64,000 nucleotides of DNA from Aporrectodea caliginosa (lineage: Eukaryota; Annelida; Clitellata; Crassiclitellata; Lumbricidae): NCBI GenBank assembly GCA_020284085.1, contig JACEVL010000150.1, positions 3,495,616 through 3,559,615 on the forward strand, in the 5' to 3' direction. Position 1 is the stretch's first letter; each line of letters starts with the position of its first letter. The notes beneath the pieces are model-generated. The model made no database searches. It was given only the letters and a program-made list of their open reading frames with translations, and was not told the origin of the DNA. Positions 23,891-35,225 of the stretch are shown here, in pieces. Position numbers and translations under genes: made by a program.

Positions 23891-24307
23891 ACGTCACCGC
23901 TACACCTCGATTGCACCGACCCACTCGGCACGTCAATTTGTAGTTGTGGCAACACAACCTTTGTGAGATGGATGGTCAGATGTGTCGTCATAACAACTGC
24001 TGCAGAAGCATGGAACAGAATACGCAGGAAAAGATCGACAGCGATAAAACGTCCAGAGGAGTCGTGACTAAACTTCCCCTGCAGTAACTCGTTGCTTCCT
24101 GTAAAAACAAGTAAAAGAGAGAGTTAACGAGAGTTTTCTAACACTGTAATATTAAAAACGTTTTTTAGTAGGTACTATCATGAGGCTAGATTCTTAATAT
24201 AGGCTAGATTAATGGATTAAAGTATAGATAGGCTTACTGGAATGATAATATAATAACGTATGAATATATAGNGTATACACCACACGGAAACTACCGGACG
24301 GAACCGA

Positions 24308-24691
24308 ATGAAACAGCCGTCAATGACATCATCCACCGAGGCCGAGAACCACTGCGGCGTCCAAGAGGGTCTCGGACTCGACGAGTTGTCCGTGTTCGAT
24401 GAACCGGAACCGAAGAGAAAGAGGAATCTACGACGTACGAGGGATGGATTGGAGCATCCGGGAGCCAGGAGGTCAAGGTACTCCAGTAATCGAGGGTCAG
24501 GAAGTGGACGAGACGAGGACTATGAGGATTTTGAGGACGAAATGGGTGAGGTGGAAGAGGAGTTGAAAAAGGAAATGATCAGTGAGGAGTGGCAAAGACT
24601 GGCCAAGGTCGTTGATAGGGTTTTCTTCTGGATGTTTCTTGTGTCGAGTGTTGGATCGCTGACCGGAATGTTCCTTAGGATTCCTCCGTAA
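24308..24691 (+). CDS. Terminal exon of a nicotinic acetylcholine receptor-type subunit
   Basis: Encodes the end of the M3-M4 cytoplasmic loop, the amphipathic MA helix and M4 of a pentameric ligand-gated cation channel. Residues 1-75 are a charged, disordered loop (EPKRKRNLRR; acidic DEDYEDFEDE), 76-98 the MA helix (EELKKE...EEWQRLAKVVDRV), and 99-121 the M4 helix (FFWMFLVSSVGSLTGMFL), ending RIPP then TAA. The EEWxxxAxVVDRxFFWxF signature is characteristic of nAChR subunits. The frame is open upstream to a TAG at 24269-24271, so the acceptor is probably there (AG before the ambiguous base 24272) or at the CAG at about 24315. The ATG at 24308 is probably internal, not a start. No earlier exons were found; they must lie further left or outside the window. 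Confidence 0.8.
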   Translation: MKQPSMTSSTEAENHCGVQEGLGLDELSVFDEPEPKRKRNLRRTRDGLEHPGARRSRYSSNRGSGSGRDEDYEDFEDEMGEVEEELKKEMISEEWQRLAKVVDRVFFWMFLVSSVGSLTGMFLRIPP

Positions 24692-24939
24692 TGAGAATCT
24701 TCTTTAGGATTTATCAATGACACGAAACTTCCTTACAAGCCCTTCGTCAGCGAAAGTTTCTCAGAACCCGTCCGCAGCGGGAATTTCTAGATATTGAGCG
24801 ATTAATGGACTGCGCGTCTATTTGCTTTTATAGAACGTATGCAACACTTTAAAAAGGTGTCTGCAATGGCTATTATTTTTCATCCTTCGGTTTAACGCCA
24901 TCATAATATTATGGCGACATTCTTCCTTCATTAGCAGTT

Positions 24940-25115
24940 TCGGTGTTTAGCGACATCTTATGGCTACAAGGCCGTTGATGTCGCCCACCTTAAATAATGG
25001 TTGGGACTGGCACTGCCAGAGAACGGGCAGTAGCGGATTTAAGGGATTTTGGATTCAACTGTTTAACGACGTCGTATGCCTGCCAAGGCTATTGACGTCG
25101 ACCAATACGTTACAT
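24940..25115 (+). repeat. Two family-C hairpin-like repeats
   Basis: AGCGACATCTTATGGC...GCCGTTGATGTCGCC at about 24945-24985 and AACGACGTCGTATGCC...TTGACGTCGACC at about 25063-25104. In each, the left arm (CGACATC or CGACGTC) is the exact complement of its own right arm (GATGTCG or GACGTCG). Between them lies a family-A end, GGGACTGGCACTGCC. Confidence 0.7.
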
Positions 25116-25119
25116 CCAA

Positions 25120-25435
25120 TTTGCTGACATGAATCTTCCTTAGGATCCCATCATTACGGAAATTTATATCAAAACTCCTCCTCACAGCTTATATTCCCCC
25201 ATTATCCTTTTGTTACTTAAAATATTCTTGCATTATCTCTGCGTTACGGAGATGTTGCATAGACCAGATGGATCGATCTTCCTCTGAATTCCGCAAATTC
25301 TCACTTTCCCACCATTGGCTCCGCTCACCCACTGCTACCTGACTCCAGATTCTGTGCTTATCACCCCATAGGTCACCCAACAGGCTTTCCACCAGAAATT
25401 TAAATCACATCTCTTCAAGGGTTCCAACCCTAAAA
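25120..25435. other. Non-coding, no feature seen
   Basis: TCATTACGGA / GCGTTACGGA strings recur, but no coding or mobile structure is clear. Confidence 0.35.
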
Positions 25436-25672
25436 ATAATAATATCTTTTCTTCAATCAAGCGTCTGACAAACGCACACATGTTATGACAATTAAACAAT
25501 TCACAAGAACACAAATGACAGAAGACATAAATCTTAACTACTAACAGAACAGACAGCCTGCAAAACACGGTGCTAATAGCAGCCTACAAAGCATGTCCGC
25601 GTATACGGAGCTCTTTCTCGGTACCTCTCGCTCTCTATGCCTGTGTGTTAACCAATGCGCTATCGGGCCCTA
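25436..25672 (-). mobile_element. SINE-4 copy, minus
   Basis: Reverse complement of the SINE-4 body; head AGCGCATTGG at the right end and a (ATT)n-type tail at the left. Head and tail are intact, with point changes in the B-box area. Confidence 0.8.
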
Positions 25673-25801
25673 ATCCATTCAATGTACCGCCTCCGAAATT
25701 TTTCTCGTCAACTAAACCCAACTTAACAATTGTTCTGTCTCCTCCTCTCTCTGGTCTCCCTGACAAACGGACTCGGCTCTCGTTGAAAGGCTGACAAGAT
25801 A

Positions 25802-25880
25802 AGACAATGCGCTCGTGAGTAAGCTGGTGCCCTGCGCTTAGCCTACGAGTAGCGCTTTAGAATATTGGAGTTTACGATTA
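25802..25880 (-). repeat. LINE-2-associated tail repeat
   Basis: CGCTCGTGAGTAAGCTGGTG followed by CCTGCGCTTAGCC...GCGCTTTAGAA is about 85-90% identical to 19379-19450, which follows a LINE-2 fragment. Here only the tail remains. Confidence 0.65.
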
Positions 25881-26514
25881 GGAGCCTGTCATGAGTAGAA
25901 CAATTGTTTGAGTTGAGTCAAACATTAAAATCAAATTATTTCCTAATACATAACATATTTAGATTATATATATATAGGCTAATGTGAAGAAATCCTCTTA
26001 CGGAAAAAGATAAGTTTTCAATCGTTTGCCAAATGAAATAAGATAAAGAAGATTTATGTATAGACCAGCGTGCCAGAAGGAACTGAGAAACCTATCCTCT
26101 ATCTTTATGCCGAAAACACGATTGGATGCTATCATCTAATGAACGACATTTTTTACTTTAATGTCACATTATGAGCTCGCAGAGCAATGCCACTGAACTT
26201 ATAAACCGCAAGATAGCGAAATTCAACGATAGCTTATCGGGTATACCTTGGCACAGAAACTCATTTGAACATTTCCTATCAAGGATTTATTTATTGCCGG
26301 TTTGTTGTCATTTGAAGTCATGCGCCAACGATTCTTTGTCCAAATTTCAGTTGAATATGAATCAAGACTTAACATTTGGATATTGCGATGACGTGAATTG
26401 AAGTAAGCCATATTGTCGAAAGCAGCGCTACAGGCCTCAGATACACAGATGCACGCATGCAGGCACGCATCAGATAGTGTAAGATAGATTAGAGATTACA
26501 GCAACGCCTATAAT
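25881..26514. other. No gene recognised
   Basis: AT-rich, with short ORFs on both strands and no domain signature. Confidence 0.35.
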
Positions 26515-26760
26515 GCTCAGAAATGGCAACTTCAAAAATATTCCTCAAATTGGCAATCTGTACTTGAACTGGTGAGTAAAATTTCAGGTTTTAGAATTAA
26601 ATCGTTGGCAGTTGAAGTGAGTTAATCATTAAAAACTGCGTACTATACACTGCACACTCCGAACGAGTCAACTGCGAACTCGAAATTGTCAACTGCACAC
26701 GTTGTATGAGAAAAAAACTGCTTGAGGCCATGCAGTTGGATTCGAATCCTGACTTAATAT
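26515..26760 (+). repeat. Left composite repeat, copy 1
   Basis: AGAAATGGCAACT...ATCATTAAAAACTGCGTACT...CTGCACACTCCGA...GTTGGATTCGAATCCTGA is shared with 31418-31655. Both copies sit on the same side of a truncated LINE. Confidence 0.8.
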
Positions 26761-26847
26761 TCGTGTGAGAGCGTCACTTAAGTTAAAGACTACAGACTTG
26801 TCAACTTCATCCACTCTGGTCATCTGGAGATGTACCTCTCGAAAAAA

Positions 26848-27031
<184 letters not shown>

Positions 27032-27254
27032 AAGACCAATAGGCCTACATATTTAATAATAAAAGTAATAACATTAGTAATGGTACAAGTATAAAAAATA
27101 ATTAGAATAATATAATAATATCAAGTATTATATCTGTAATTTTATATATAGCGACATTCACAGTGCTACAAAAATCAGAAGCGAGTTACACCCAAGAAAA
27201 TCAGGCTGTCTTTAAGCAGCAAATGGATGCAGGGAGGTACCAGCTTGAATCAGT

Positions 27255-28928
27255 GAGCTATTATTATTAAATAAATTTATAACGCGCGCAAGGTCACACC
27301 GAAATGTGAATCTGAGGCTCGGATAGTCAGCCGCCAGGTGAAGATGCACTTAGATTTCTAAATCCTTGAAAGCCAAGGAGAAATAATGAGTTTTGAGCCG
27401 CTTTTTGAAGGAAGGAAGTGAAGTTGAGCTACGAAGAGAAAGTGGTAGTCGATTCCATTCCTTTGGAGCAGAGGCGTGGAATGCATGAGAGCCCATAACT
27501 GTTCTGCATCGTGGCTCAGCTAGACTATCTGCACTTGATGATTGCAAGCAACGAGGAAGGATGTAAGGAGTTAGTACTGCATGAATATAGGTAGGTGTGC
27601 TGGTGTTGAGGGCTTTGTAGGTCAAACAGGCCAATTTGAATTTTATTCTGAATTCAACAGGAAGCCAATGCAGCTCGTGGAGTAGGACTGAGGAGCATGT
27701 TCGTAGTGGGACACGCATCACTACACGAGCTAAGGAGTTTTGGATTCGTTGCAGCCTTTTGAGTTCAAGGTTTGAGACACCCACAAAAAGGGAATTAGCA
27801 TAATCAAGACGAGAGGATACAAGTGAACAGGTTATAGTTTGAGACATATTCTTAGTTAGAGCCGACCTGATGTGACGTATTGCCCTGATGTGATAGAAAC
27901 AAGATTTACAAAGGTTTGTTATGTGTGGTCGGAATGTGAGCTTACTGTCCAGGGTTACCCCAAGTGTTTTGACAGTATCTAAAAGAGACACAGCAGTGCC
28001 TGCGAGGTCGACACTAGAAAGTGAAGGGAAAGAACGCAGGCGTTGGCCTGAACCGAACAGAATTGCCTCAGACTTGTTTGGGTTTATGGCCAAACCATTG
28101 AAACAGAAACATGCATACACAGATGAGAGACATTCCTCAAGTTTTAGTTTACCAGACTGGTCAGTGTGTGACAGAGCAATATGTAGCTGAGTATCATCTG
28201 CGTACTGTTGTAATTGGATTCGAAAGTGCTTAGCTATATGACTAATTACTAATTAGGGAAGTAAAGACTGTAAATAATAAAGGACCGAGGACAGATCCTT
28301 GTGGTACTCCAGCAGTACAAAGCGTGGGCTCAGACCGAGCGGTACCGATGCCTACCTGCTGACTACGGTCACCCAGGTAAGAAGCTAACCAGTTTAAGGC
28401 AGTCCCAGAGACACCGAAGCTTTTGGTTAGTCTTGAAAGAAGTAGCTGGTGGTCTACGGTGTCGAAGGCTGCACTGAGGTCAAGACATACTGAGAGGCAG
28501 GCTTTACCATTGTCAACACAGGAGAAGATGTTATCCAGTGTAGAAACAAGAGCAGTTTCAGTGGAATAGCCTTCGCGGTAAGCTGACTGATAAGGGCTGA
28601 AGTTAGGTGAAGAAGTGATGTGTTTCTTGATACGTGTAAGAAAAAGACGTTCAAGGATCTTGGAAATGTTATTGAGGTTAGAGATAGGTCTAAAGTTAGA
28701 AAGGTTGCTGGTGTCAAGGTCGGGTTTTTTGAGTAAAGGCGTGACTAGAGCAGATTTGAAGCATGACGGAAAACACCCTTCAGCAAAAGACAGGTTGGCC
28801 AAGTGTGCAATGAGGTGAGAGAAAACACCAGAACAAGAGACAATAAGTGGTGTAGGTATGAAGTCCATTGGGGATGATTTAGGGACCATGCTCTTGAGAA
28901 GATTAAAGACTTCAAAGTATATCAGTCC

Positions 28929-28930
<2 letters not shown>
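27255..28930 (-). pseudogene. LINE-2 (CR1/L2-like) reverse transcriptase, truncated and frameshifted
   Basis: Order on the minus strand: FRPISNLNNISKILER, DLSAAFDTVDH, GVPQGSVLGPLLFT (about 29000-28245), then in another frame NGLAINPNKSEAILFGS, LGVTLDSKLTF, ELHWLPVEFRIKFK and SAPKEWNRLPLSLR (28120-27350). The YADD catalytic block falls in the frameshift zone near 28245-28120, where short intervening stops break the frame. The 5' side ends abruptly in a (TA)n tract. The 3' end is TATAAATTTATTTAATAATA on the minus strand. Confidence 0.9.

Positions 28931-28931
<1 letters not shown>

Positions 28932-28989
<58 letters not shown>
28932..28989. repeat. (TA)n tract at LINE 5' junction
   Basis: About 58 bp of TA between the truncated LINE-2 and the right composite repeat. 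The same arrangement occurs at 32686-32714 with a different LINE. Confidence 0.95.
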
Positions 28990-28991
<2 letters not shown>

Positions 28992-29239
28992 CTTGCGTAC
29001 ATGTGTGACTGGTAAAGGAAGTGGTTGATTTATCCAGAAATAATATCCTCTCGACACCTTTATAAAACACTTAGTCAATGCTATATAAGTCAACCGGTTG
29101 CATTCATATAACGGTGTGTGTCCGATATAGAATCTCTTAATGGTGACAGAGTAAACAATGTTCCGAGGTCGATAAAAGGAGTCTGACTCACCACCGCGTG
29201 ATCAACGATCAAGCGGGTTAAGGAGAAACTTTCGTGTCG
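28990..29239 (+). repeat. Right composite repeat, copy 1
   Basis: GATTTATCCAGAAAT...TCGACACCTTTATAA...GACCGATATAGAATCTCT-like strings and TGGTGACAGAGTA...TTCCGAGGTCG align at roughly 80% with 32716-32955. It is interrupted at 29240 by a hAT element; ATTATAATAATATCAACT resumes after it at about 30450. Confidence 0.8.
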
Positions 29240-29247
29240 CATGTGTA

Positions 29248-30387
29248 CATGGGCGTCCGCAGGGGGGCGCAAGGGGACGCATGTGCGCCCCTCTGGATTT
29301 TGCGCATATTTGCAGAGAATTTTGTATTTTTTGGTTTGGACCTACAGACTCTTTGTTTAGGAGGATTTTTGAAAATTTAACGTATAGAGACGTTCTCTCT
29401 TGGTAATATGGAAAGTCACATTGTAACCCGAGACAGCGTAATGCATTCATTCAGAACCAGTCCTAGCCTTAATTTGTATCGTATTCTCTCGTGTTGTTTT
29501 TAAGCCGATCTGTGCCAGATAACATTAAGCCGCGTAGTCAGAACTTTATATATATATTATATATATATATATATATATACATATATATATAGACTATATA
29601 CACAAATGTACATGTATATAATATATATATACACATAAATGTACATGTATATACATAATACATATATACATATATAATTGACACAGGCTGGAGCGACAGT
29701 CTCTAAGTAATCAGATTCTTCCCTTAGATGCCAGCTAACGCACTTTCTGCCAGACTTTTTAAACATGTAGGCCTATACACCGCTCGCTTCGGAACCAGTC
29801 CTAAGCCTGGATGAAGGAGGAATGTGAATCTATTGATCTTTGTTGTCGCACGGGTCGTTAAACTTAAACTTCTACTCATCTGTCAAAACGGCTTTGCAGA
29901 TTGCATTGGCTATATAGGCTACCAGTATCAACATGCACCATAGAACGATCATTCAGTACGCTGAGGAGGGTGAAAACGTGGATTCGTTCCACAACAAGTG
30001 ACGACCGTTTATCAGGTCTCTGCATGATGAGTGTGCATTACACTAAAAAAATTCAGACAACAAAGACGGATTTATAGATAGAGTGATAAATCAGTTTGGA
30101 CAAAAACCCAGACGATTGCAATTGTTATTTTAAGAATAAGGTCAGATTTCAGTCCTATAAAATTTAATTATCATAATAGTTTTTGACAATGAATTTCTAT
30201 GAATATTTTCGCATGTTGGGATCCGCGCCAGAGGATCGAGAGGTAGCCAGAGCCGAAGGAGCGAGCGTAGCAGGTGGAGTGATCGGTTGCTTTCGACACC
30301 CTATTTAGTCCCTGTGACTAAACTATTTAGGCCTACAACTATTTACAAGTTTGCGCCCCCCTAGAAAAATTCCTGCGGACGCCCATG
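29248..30387. mobile_element. hAT-type element, 1140 bp, non-autonomous
   Basis: Perfect 16-bp inverted ends CATGGGCGTCCGCAGG and a perfect 8-bp duplication CATGTGTA (29240-29247 and 30388-30395). Subterminal GGGGGGCGCAA is also inverted. The interior holds (TA)n/TATATGTA microsatellite (29545-29680), a family-A copy (29795-29875) and no transposase ORF. Confidence 0.92.
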
Positions 30388-30479
30388 CATGTGTACTGTG
30401 AAAAAATTAAAACTAACAGAAAAACTAAAACTAAAACTAAAGAAAAAAATTATTATAATAATATCAACTCAATAAAAAA

Positions 30480-30560
30480 ACTAGTATGGTAAGGGCAATG
30501 GAAGATTTATTCTAAAAGTGAAATATCCTAGACACCTTGAAAACGTTCTTAAGCCAGGCT
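30480..30560 (+). repeat. Partial third copy of the right composite repeat
   Basis: TGGTAAGGGCAATGGAAGAT...CTAGACACCTTGAAAACG resembles the opening of 32740-32800. Short and degenerate. Confidence 0.45.
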
Positions 30561-30564
30561 ATAA

Positions 30565-30985
30565 CAACCCTGCAATACAACCGCTAATCATTGCACTCAT
30601 CTGTTGTTTAAAAAACCTTGAGAAAGACAGACTTTTGTCTGGGATAAAGTTTTATTAGCCAAACTGATTTTGCAAATCATCGTTGTTGTAATCCTAATCA
30701 TCTTTAAATCATTATCATCTGTAGTGTTGTCTTTGTACAGGGTTTCTCTATCAAGAACATCTATCGTTCGTTGTTTTAGGAAAACTGTCATCGGTTTAGA
30801 AAAGCGAATCCAAAGCGTTATATCCAGTCCAGCTGCTTTCCTTTTATCGAATACAAATGACATATCATTCTCATCGGCACTAACACTATGTAAAGAGTGA
30901 GTGAGTCGTCATCATTTTCTGCACCATCATCACCTACAATATCCTCATCATCACTAGCATCATTGAACATCATCACTGTGGGATG
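30565..30985. other. No gene recognised
   Basis: Short ORFs on both strands and a degenerate CATCATC stretch at 30908-30975. Nothing else. Confidence 0.35.
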
Positions 30986-30987
30986 AC

Positions 30988-31165
30988 ACGGTGGCCGATT
31001 GGTTAGAGCGCTCTCCTTGTAACGCGTAGGGTACAGGTTCGAGTTTCCTCCGCTGTGACGGTTACTCTGTTGGAACTTGAGCAAGCCATTCACTCGGAAA
31101 ATGCAGAGCACCATCGATTGATGCTTGGTCGTTAGATTGTAGCGCTTGATAAATGCATAAAAATA
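30988..31165 (+). mobile_element. tRNA-derived SINE, SINE-3-like head
   Basis: CGGTGGCCGATTGGTTAGAG and CAGGTTCGAGTTTCC (A/B boxes) match the SINE-3 head. The tail differs: TTGTAGCGCTTGATAAATGC then AAAATAATAAT. Confidence 0.75.
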
Positions 31166-31417
31166 ATAATCCTTGGCAAAATATGTTCGTGACAGGTCTT
31201 TCTTTAAATTATCTATGTATGAATGCACGCATGCATGTATGTACGTATGCAAGAATGTATGACATCGTATGTATGTATGTAATTGTGTCATTTATGTATT
31301 GTGTGTATGTAAAATTTATGTATGTATCTATGTATTATTTTGGCTATTTGTAGATTGGCTTTTAAAAACCTTATTAAGTACGCTTAACGCAGCAATCTAA
31401 CAGTGTCAGATATATAT

Positions 31418-31655
31418 TAGAAATGGCAACTGGACACTCTTTCTCAAACTGGCAAAATGGTGAGAAAAATTTCAGATATTAGAATGAAATCGTCTCCAGT
31501 TGAACTAAGCCAATCATTAAAAACTGCGTACTGTAAACTGCACACTCCGATCTAGTCAACTGCGAACTCGAAAATGAAAACGGATCATTATTATTCAGAT
31601 AAGTCAACTGCACACTTTGAGAGAGAAATCACACAGCAGTTGGATTCGAATCCTG
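31418..31655 (+). repeat. Left composite repeat, copy 2
   Basis: Matches 26515-26760, including AATCATTAAAAACTGCGTAC, CTGCACACTCCGA and GTTGGATTCGAATCCTGA. A (CA)n run follows at 31659-31693. Confidence 0.8.
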
Positions 31656-31656
31656 A

Positions 31657-31696
<40 letters not shown>

Positions 31697-31699
31697 TCA

Positions 31700-32681
31700 T
31701 TCATTCATAAATTCATTCATTCATAAATTTATATAGCGCCCCTTCAGAGGACTACTCAGAGGCGCTCCCGACTCCAGCACGGCCAAAAAGTACAGTTTTG
31801 AGCTTAGTATAGAAAGCTTCAGTAAAAGTCCCAGGGAGCAGGCGTATCTCCTGGGGGAGCCCGTTCCAGACCACTGGGCCCACCACGGAAAAGGCTCTAT
31901 TCTGCATAGTTGCAGTTCGAGCAAATGGCACTAAGAGCACCCCCTTCTCTGCAGAGCGGAGGGGGCGGCGACCTTGAATACCCGAGGGGCAGCAAAGTTC
32001 CCGCAGGTAGACTGGGGCTAGACCCAGCTGACATCGTCGTACCAAGGCAGCAATCCTGTACTCAATGCGCTGCCGGGTAGGGAGCCAGTGTAAAGTCTCC
32101 AGCATATAGCTGGAGACATGACCAAATTTGGGGATTTGCCCAATAAGACGCGCTGCAGAGCGCAAGACTCGGTCCAGGCACACAAGTCGATTTAGAGGAA
32201 GGCCAAAGTAGACGAGCAGTAGTCAAGGCGGGATGTAACGAAAGAATGCGAAGCTGGCGCAGCTGATAGTAGCAGTCTCGGGCATGGCGGTGAATGTGTG
32301 GAGCAAGAGTTAGCTCCTGGTCCAGCAGGACACCAAGGTCGCGGACCGTAGTAGAGAAAGTATAACTGGGGAATTCAGTTGCAAGTGCAGAGAGGTCAAG
32401 TTTAGCAAGTTGCCTAGCCAGATAAATTTAGTCTTAGCTGGGTTTAGGCGCAGTCGATTAGACGACATCCATGCATCAAGGGCCGCTAAGGTCCCACACA
32501 TGTCCCGGACCGCTGAGATGGCACTTGATGACAGGCAGTGCTTGTACGCCTGTACGTCGTCAGCATATAGCTGACCCAAGACCGCATGTGTCGTAAGGAG
32601 TGAGGCAAGACCAGAAGTGTAAAGTATACAGAGAATGGGCCCGAGGACAGAGCCCTGAGGCAGGCCATATTGAGCAGGGAC

Positions 32682-32690
<9 letters not shown>
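31700..32690 (-). pseudogene. LINE-1 (CR1/L2-like) 3' half, frameshifted, minus
   Basis: Minus-strand frames give GLPQGSVLGPILCILY, YADDVQAY (catalytic block) and LNPAKTKFIWLG; then, after frameshifts, LDRVLRSAARLIGQIPK, TLHWLPTRQRIEYRIAAL and RAFSVVGPVVWNGLP. The 3' end is GGGAGCGCCTCTGAGTAGTC, then GGGGCGCTATATAAATTTAT and a (GAAT)n tail. Truncated 5' at a (TA)n tract. Confidence 0.9.
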
Positions 32691-32717
<27 letters not shown>

Positions 32718-32955
32718 CATATGTACATATGTACAATTACGTCACAATGGTAAAGGCAATGGTCGATTTATCCAGAAATTAAAGCTCCTCGACACCTTTA
32801 TAACACACTTAACTTATTTTATATAAGTCAACTGGTTGCATTCACATAATAATATAGTATGACCGATATAGAATCTCTAAATGGTGACAGAGTAGAAAAC
32901 TTTCCGAGGTCGTTAAACCGAATCAAACCCTCAACCGTTTTATCAACGATCAAAC
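32686..32955 (+). repeat. (TA)n plus right composite repeat, copy 2
   Basis: The TA tract 32686-32714 is followed by the sequence shared with 28990-29225 (TTTATCCAGAAATTAAAGC, CCGATATAGAATCTCTAA, GGTGACAGAGTAGAAAAC, ATCAACGATCAAACGG). Confidence 0.8.
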
Positions 32956-33291
32956 GGAAATAATAATTATAATAATATCAACGCATTTGTTCTTGATAAT
33001 CTCACACGAAAATAGCGATTGTTTGGTCAATTACGAAACTGTGTCTTTATAAAGACAATTATCCCAACCATCCTAATTCATCCAGACTTTGGATTAGCAT
33101 TACCATATTACGGGCACTGGCTGTGTTTATCTAACGATATGATGCCCTTCGATGTACTGTCCAGTAGAGCGATATCGTCTGCAAAAATCCAGGTCTCTCA
33201 ACCTGTCTCCATTCACCCGCTTCAGTCCCGTATCAACACCCACCGCCACTCTCCCCATCACCCAATCCAAACCATCGTTTTGTGTGTCCAC

Positions 33292-33363
33292 AATTTAACG
33301 GTAGCTTATGACAACATAGGCCGTTGCCGCCGACAAAGATTAGTTTTGGCATATTACAGCTCA
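33292..33363 (+). repeat. Family-B dispersed repeat
   Basis: TTTAACGGTAGCTTATGACA, ACATAGGCCGTTGCCGCCGA, CAAAGATTAGTTTTGGCATA, TTACAGC. One of six near-identical ~80-bp copies (also 37615-, 48884+, 50651-, 59416-, 61023-). Confidence 0.9.
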
Positions 33364-33706
33364 GCTAGTAGTAAGGAAGTATACTCAAAAACCATCGTTT
33401 TTTCGGGACAATCTACGTTTTTTGGGACAAGCTATACATAAAAGATCGGTTGACACCGTTTTAAAGGTGTTAACAAACATTCATTCGCTCATGTATAATT
33501 TCTATTTGAAACGTTTGAAAGTTGCTTAAACAGAGCGCTGGCTATTATAATAATTATTATTCCAAAAGTATACGACACCTTTTTTCTGCTCTGGCTGATG
33601 ACTTCTTTATAAAAATAAATTAGTTGTATATCAGTTCATTTTCTTCACTGCAGATTTTTCGTCCCAGGTTATCATCATTGGTTGACATTCATTCATTCAT
33701 TCATTC

Positions 33707-35092
33707 AGAGCATTTATATAGCGCCCCTTCAAGAAACTACTCAGGAGCGCTCCCGGCCCAGCCACGACTAAAGAAAAAAGACTTGAGGGACTTGTAGAAC
33801 CCTGTCAGATGGCTTACAAGTAAAAAACGGAGCTTAAGTGGTAGGTCATTCCAAATGGAAGGGCCAACAACCGAGAAAGCACGGCGCTGCCTAATAGCCA
33901 AGCGAGTCCGTGGAACAAGGAACTCACCCCTCGTCGCAGAGCGAAGCACCCGACGCGCTGGAACATCAGACACTGGGCGGCAAAGATCACGCAAGTAAGA
34001 TGGAGCGCAGCCAAGAACACAACGAGAAACAAGAGCAGCAATGCGATATGAGATACGCTGAGACACAGGCAGCCAATGCAACACATCACGCATGTATGCA
34101 GAGACAGGAGAGTACTTAGGAAGCCGTCCAATAAGCCGAGCAGCCGAGCGTAGAACTCGATCTAGTCGCCCCAAAACACCAAGGGGAAGGCCAGCAAGTA
34201 GTGAGGAACAGTGGTCAATTCGACTAGTAACAAAGGCATGAACAAGGACCACAACTGCATCATGAGAGAGAGAGCGAGAGACCACTCGAAGCTGACGAAG
34301 CTGATAATAACAACTCCGTGCAATTGAGTTCACATGTTGAGATAAAGTAAGCTCGGAGTCAAGAGAAAGTCCCAGATCACGAACTGTGAGGGAAAAGGTT
34401 ATGTGAGGAAAGAGCAGGGTAAGTTGAGGAAAGTCGATACCCTGCAGTTGTCTACGGCTACCCAGCCAAATGAGCTGTGTTTTAGAGGGATTTAAGAGTA
34501 GCCGATTGGAGGCCATCCAAGAAGAGAGGACATCCATAGTCAGACACATCTGACTCACAGTAGCCACCGCATCGGCTGAATGGGTGTGGATGTATGCTTG
34601 CACATCATCGGCAAAGAGTTGGTGTAGAAGCCCCTGAGACGTCAACAAGGAGCAGACATCAGCAGTATAAAGAAGATAAAGCAGCGGGCCCAGGACAGAC
34701 CCCTGGGGCACACCCAAAGGGGCAGGGACCCAAAGAGACCTGGACGAACCAATGACTACACAATTTGAGCGGTCAGTTAAAAAAGATCTAAGCCATTCTA
34801 GAGGCTGGTCCACCAAGCCAAAGGAAGCAGAGAGGCGCTGCAAGAGAATGGAGTGGTCTACACAGTCAAAAGCAGAGCTTACATCAAAGAGAGCAAGGAG
34901 AGTAACCTGACCACAGTCAACTGCGCTATAGAAGTCTGACAAAAGCCGAAGCAGGAGAGTCTCCGTGGAGTGATTCCGACGGAAACCCGACTGCTGCGAC
35001 GGAATCAATTCATTCACATCTAGATAAGTAATCAGCTGGTTAGCAACAATGCGTTCCAGTATTTTAGATAAAAAAGTTACATTCGCATGCAT
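33707..35092 (-). mobile_element. LINE-1 (CR1/L2-like) with 451-codon open RT
   Basis: Non-LTR retrotransposon polyprotein fragment running unbroken on the minus strand from 35092 to a stop at 33737. Blocks in order: FLSKILERIVANQL, FRRNHSTETLL, LLALFDVSSAFDCVDH (palm aspartate), GVPQGSVLGPLLY, FADDVQAY (catalytic DD), NPSKTQLIWLGS, LGLSLDSELTL, LRSAARLIGRLPK and RAFSVVGPSIWNDLP. The N-terminal endonuclease and start of RT are missing (5' truncation at about 35085, just before family-C sequence). The 3' end is GAGCGCTCC, GGGGCGCTATATAAATGCTC and a (GAAT)n tail (33687-33706). The intact frame suggests a comparatively young copy. Confidence 0.93.
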
Positions 35093-35099
35093 ATATTTC

Positions 35100-35225
35100 A
35101 GAGGCGTCTGGCTTCATGGTGTCAATAGACTTCAGCGTTTAGCGACATCTTGTGGCTGCCAGACACGTCGCCGTCGCCCTTCTTCTATTTCCACGCTTAG
35201 GACTGGCACTACTATACTGGCGATC
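35100..35225 (+). repeat. Family-C head joined to a family-A end
   Basis: TTTAGCGACATCTTGTGGCT (family C) runs into GTCGCCCTTCTTCTATTTCC and CTTAGGACTGGCACTAC (family A), a chimera of the two families at one site. Confidence 0.65.
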
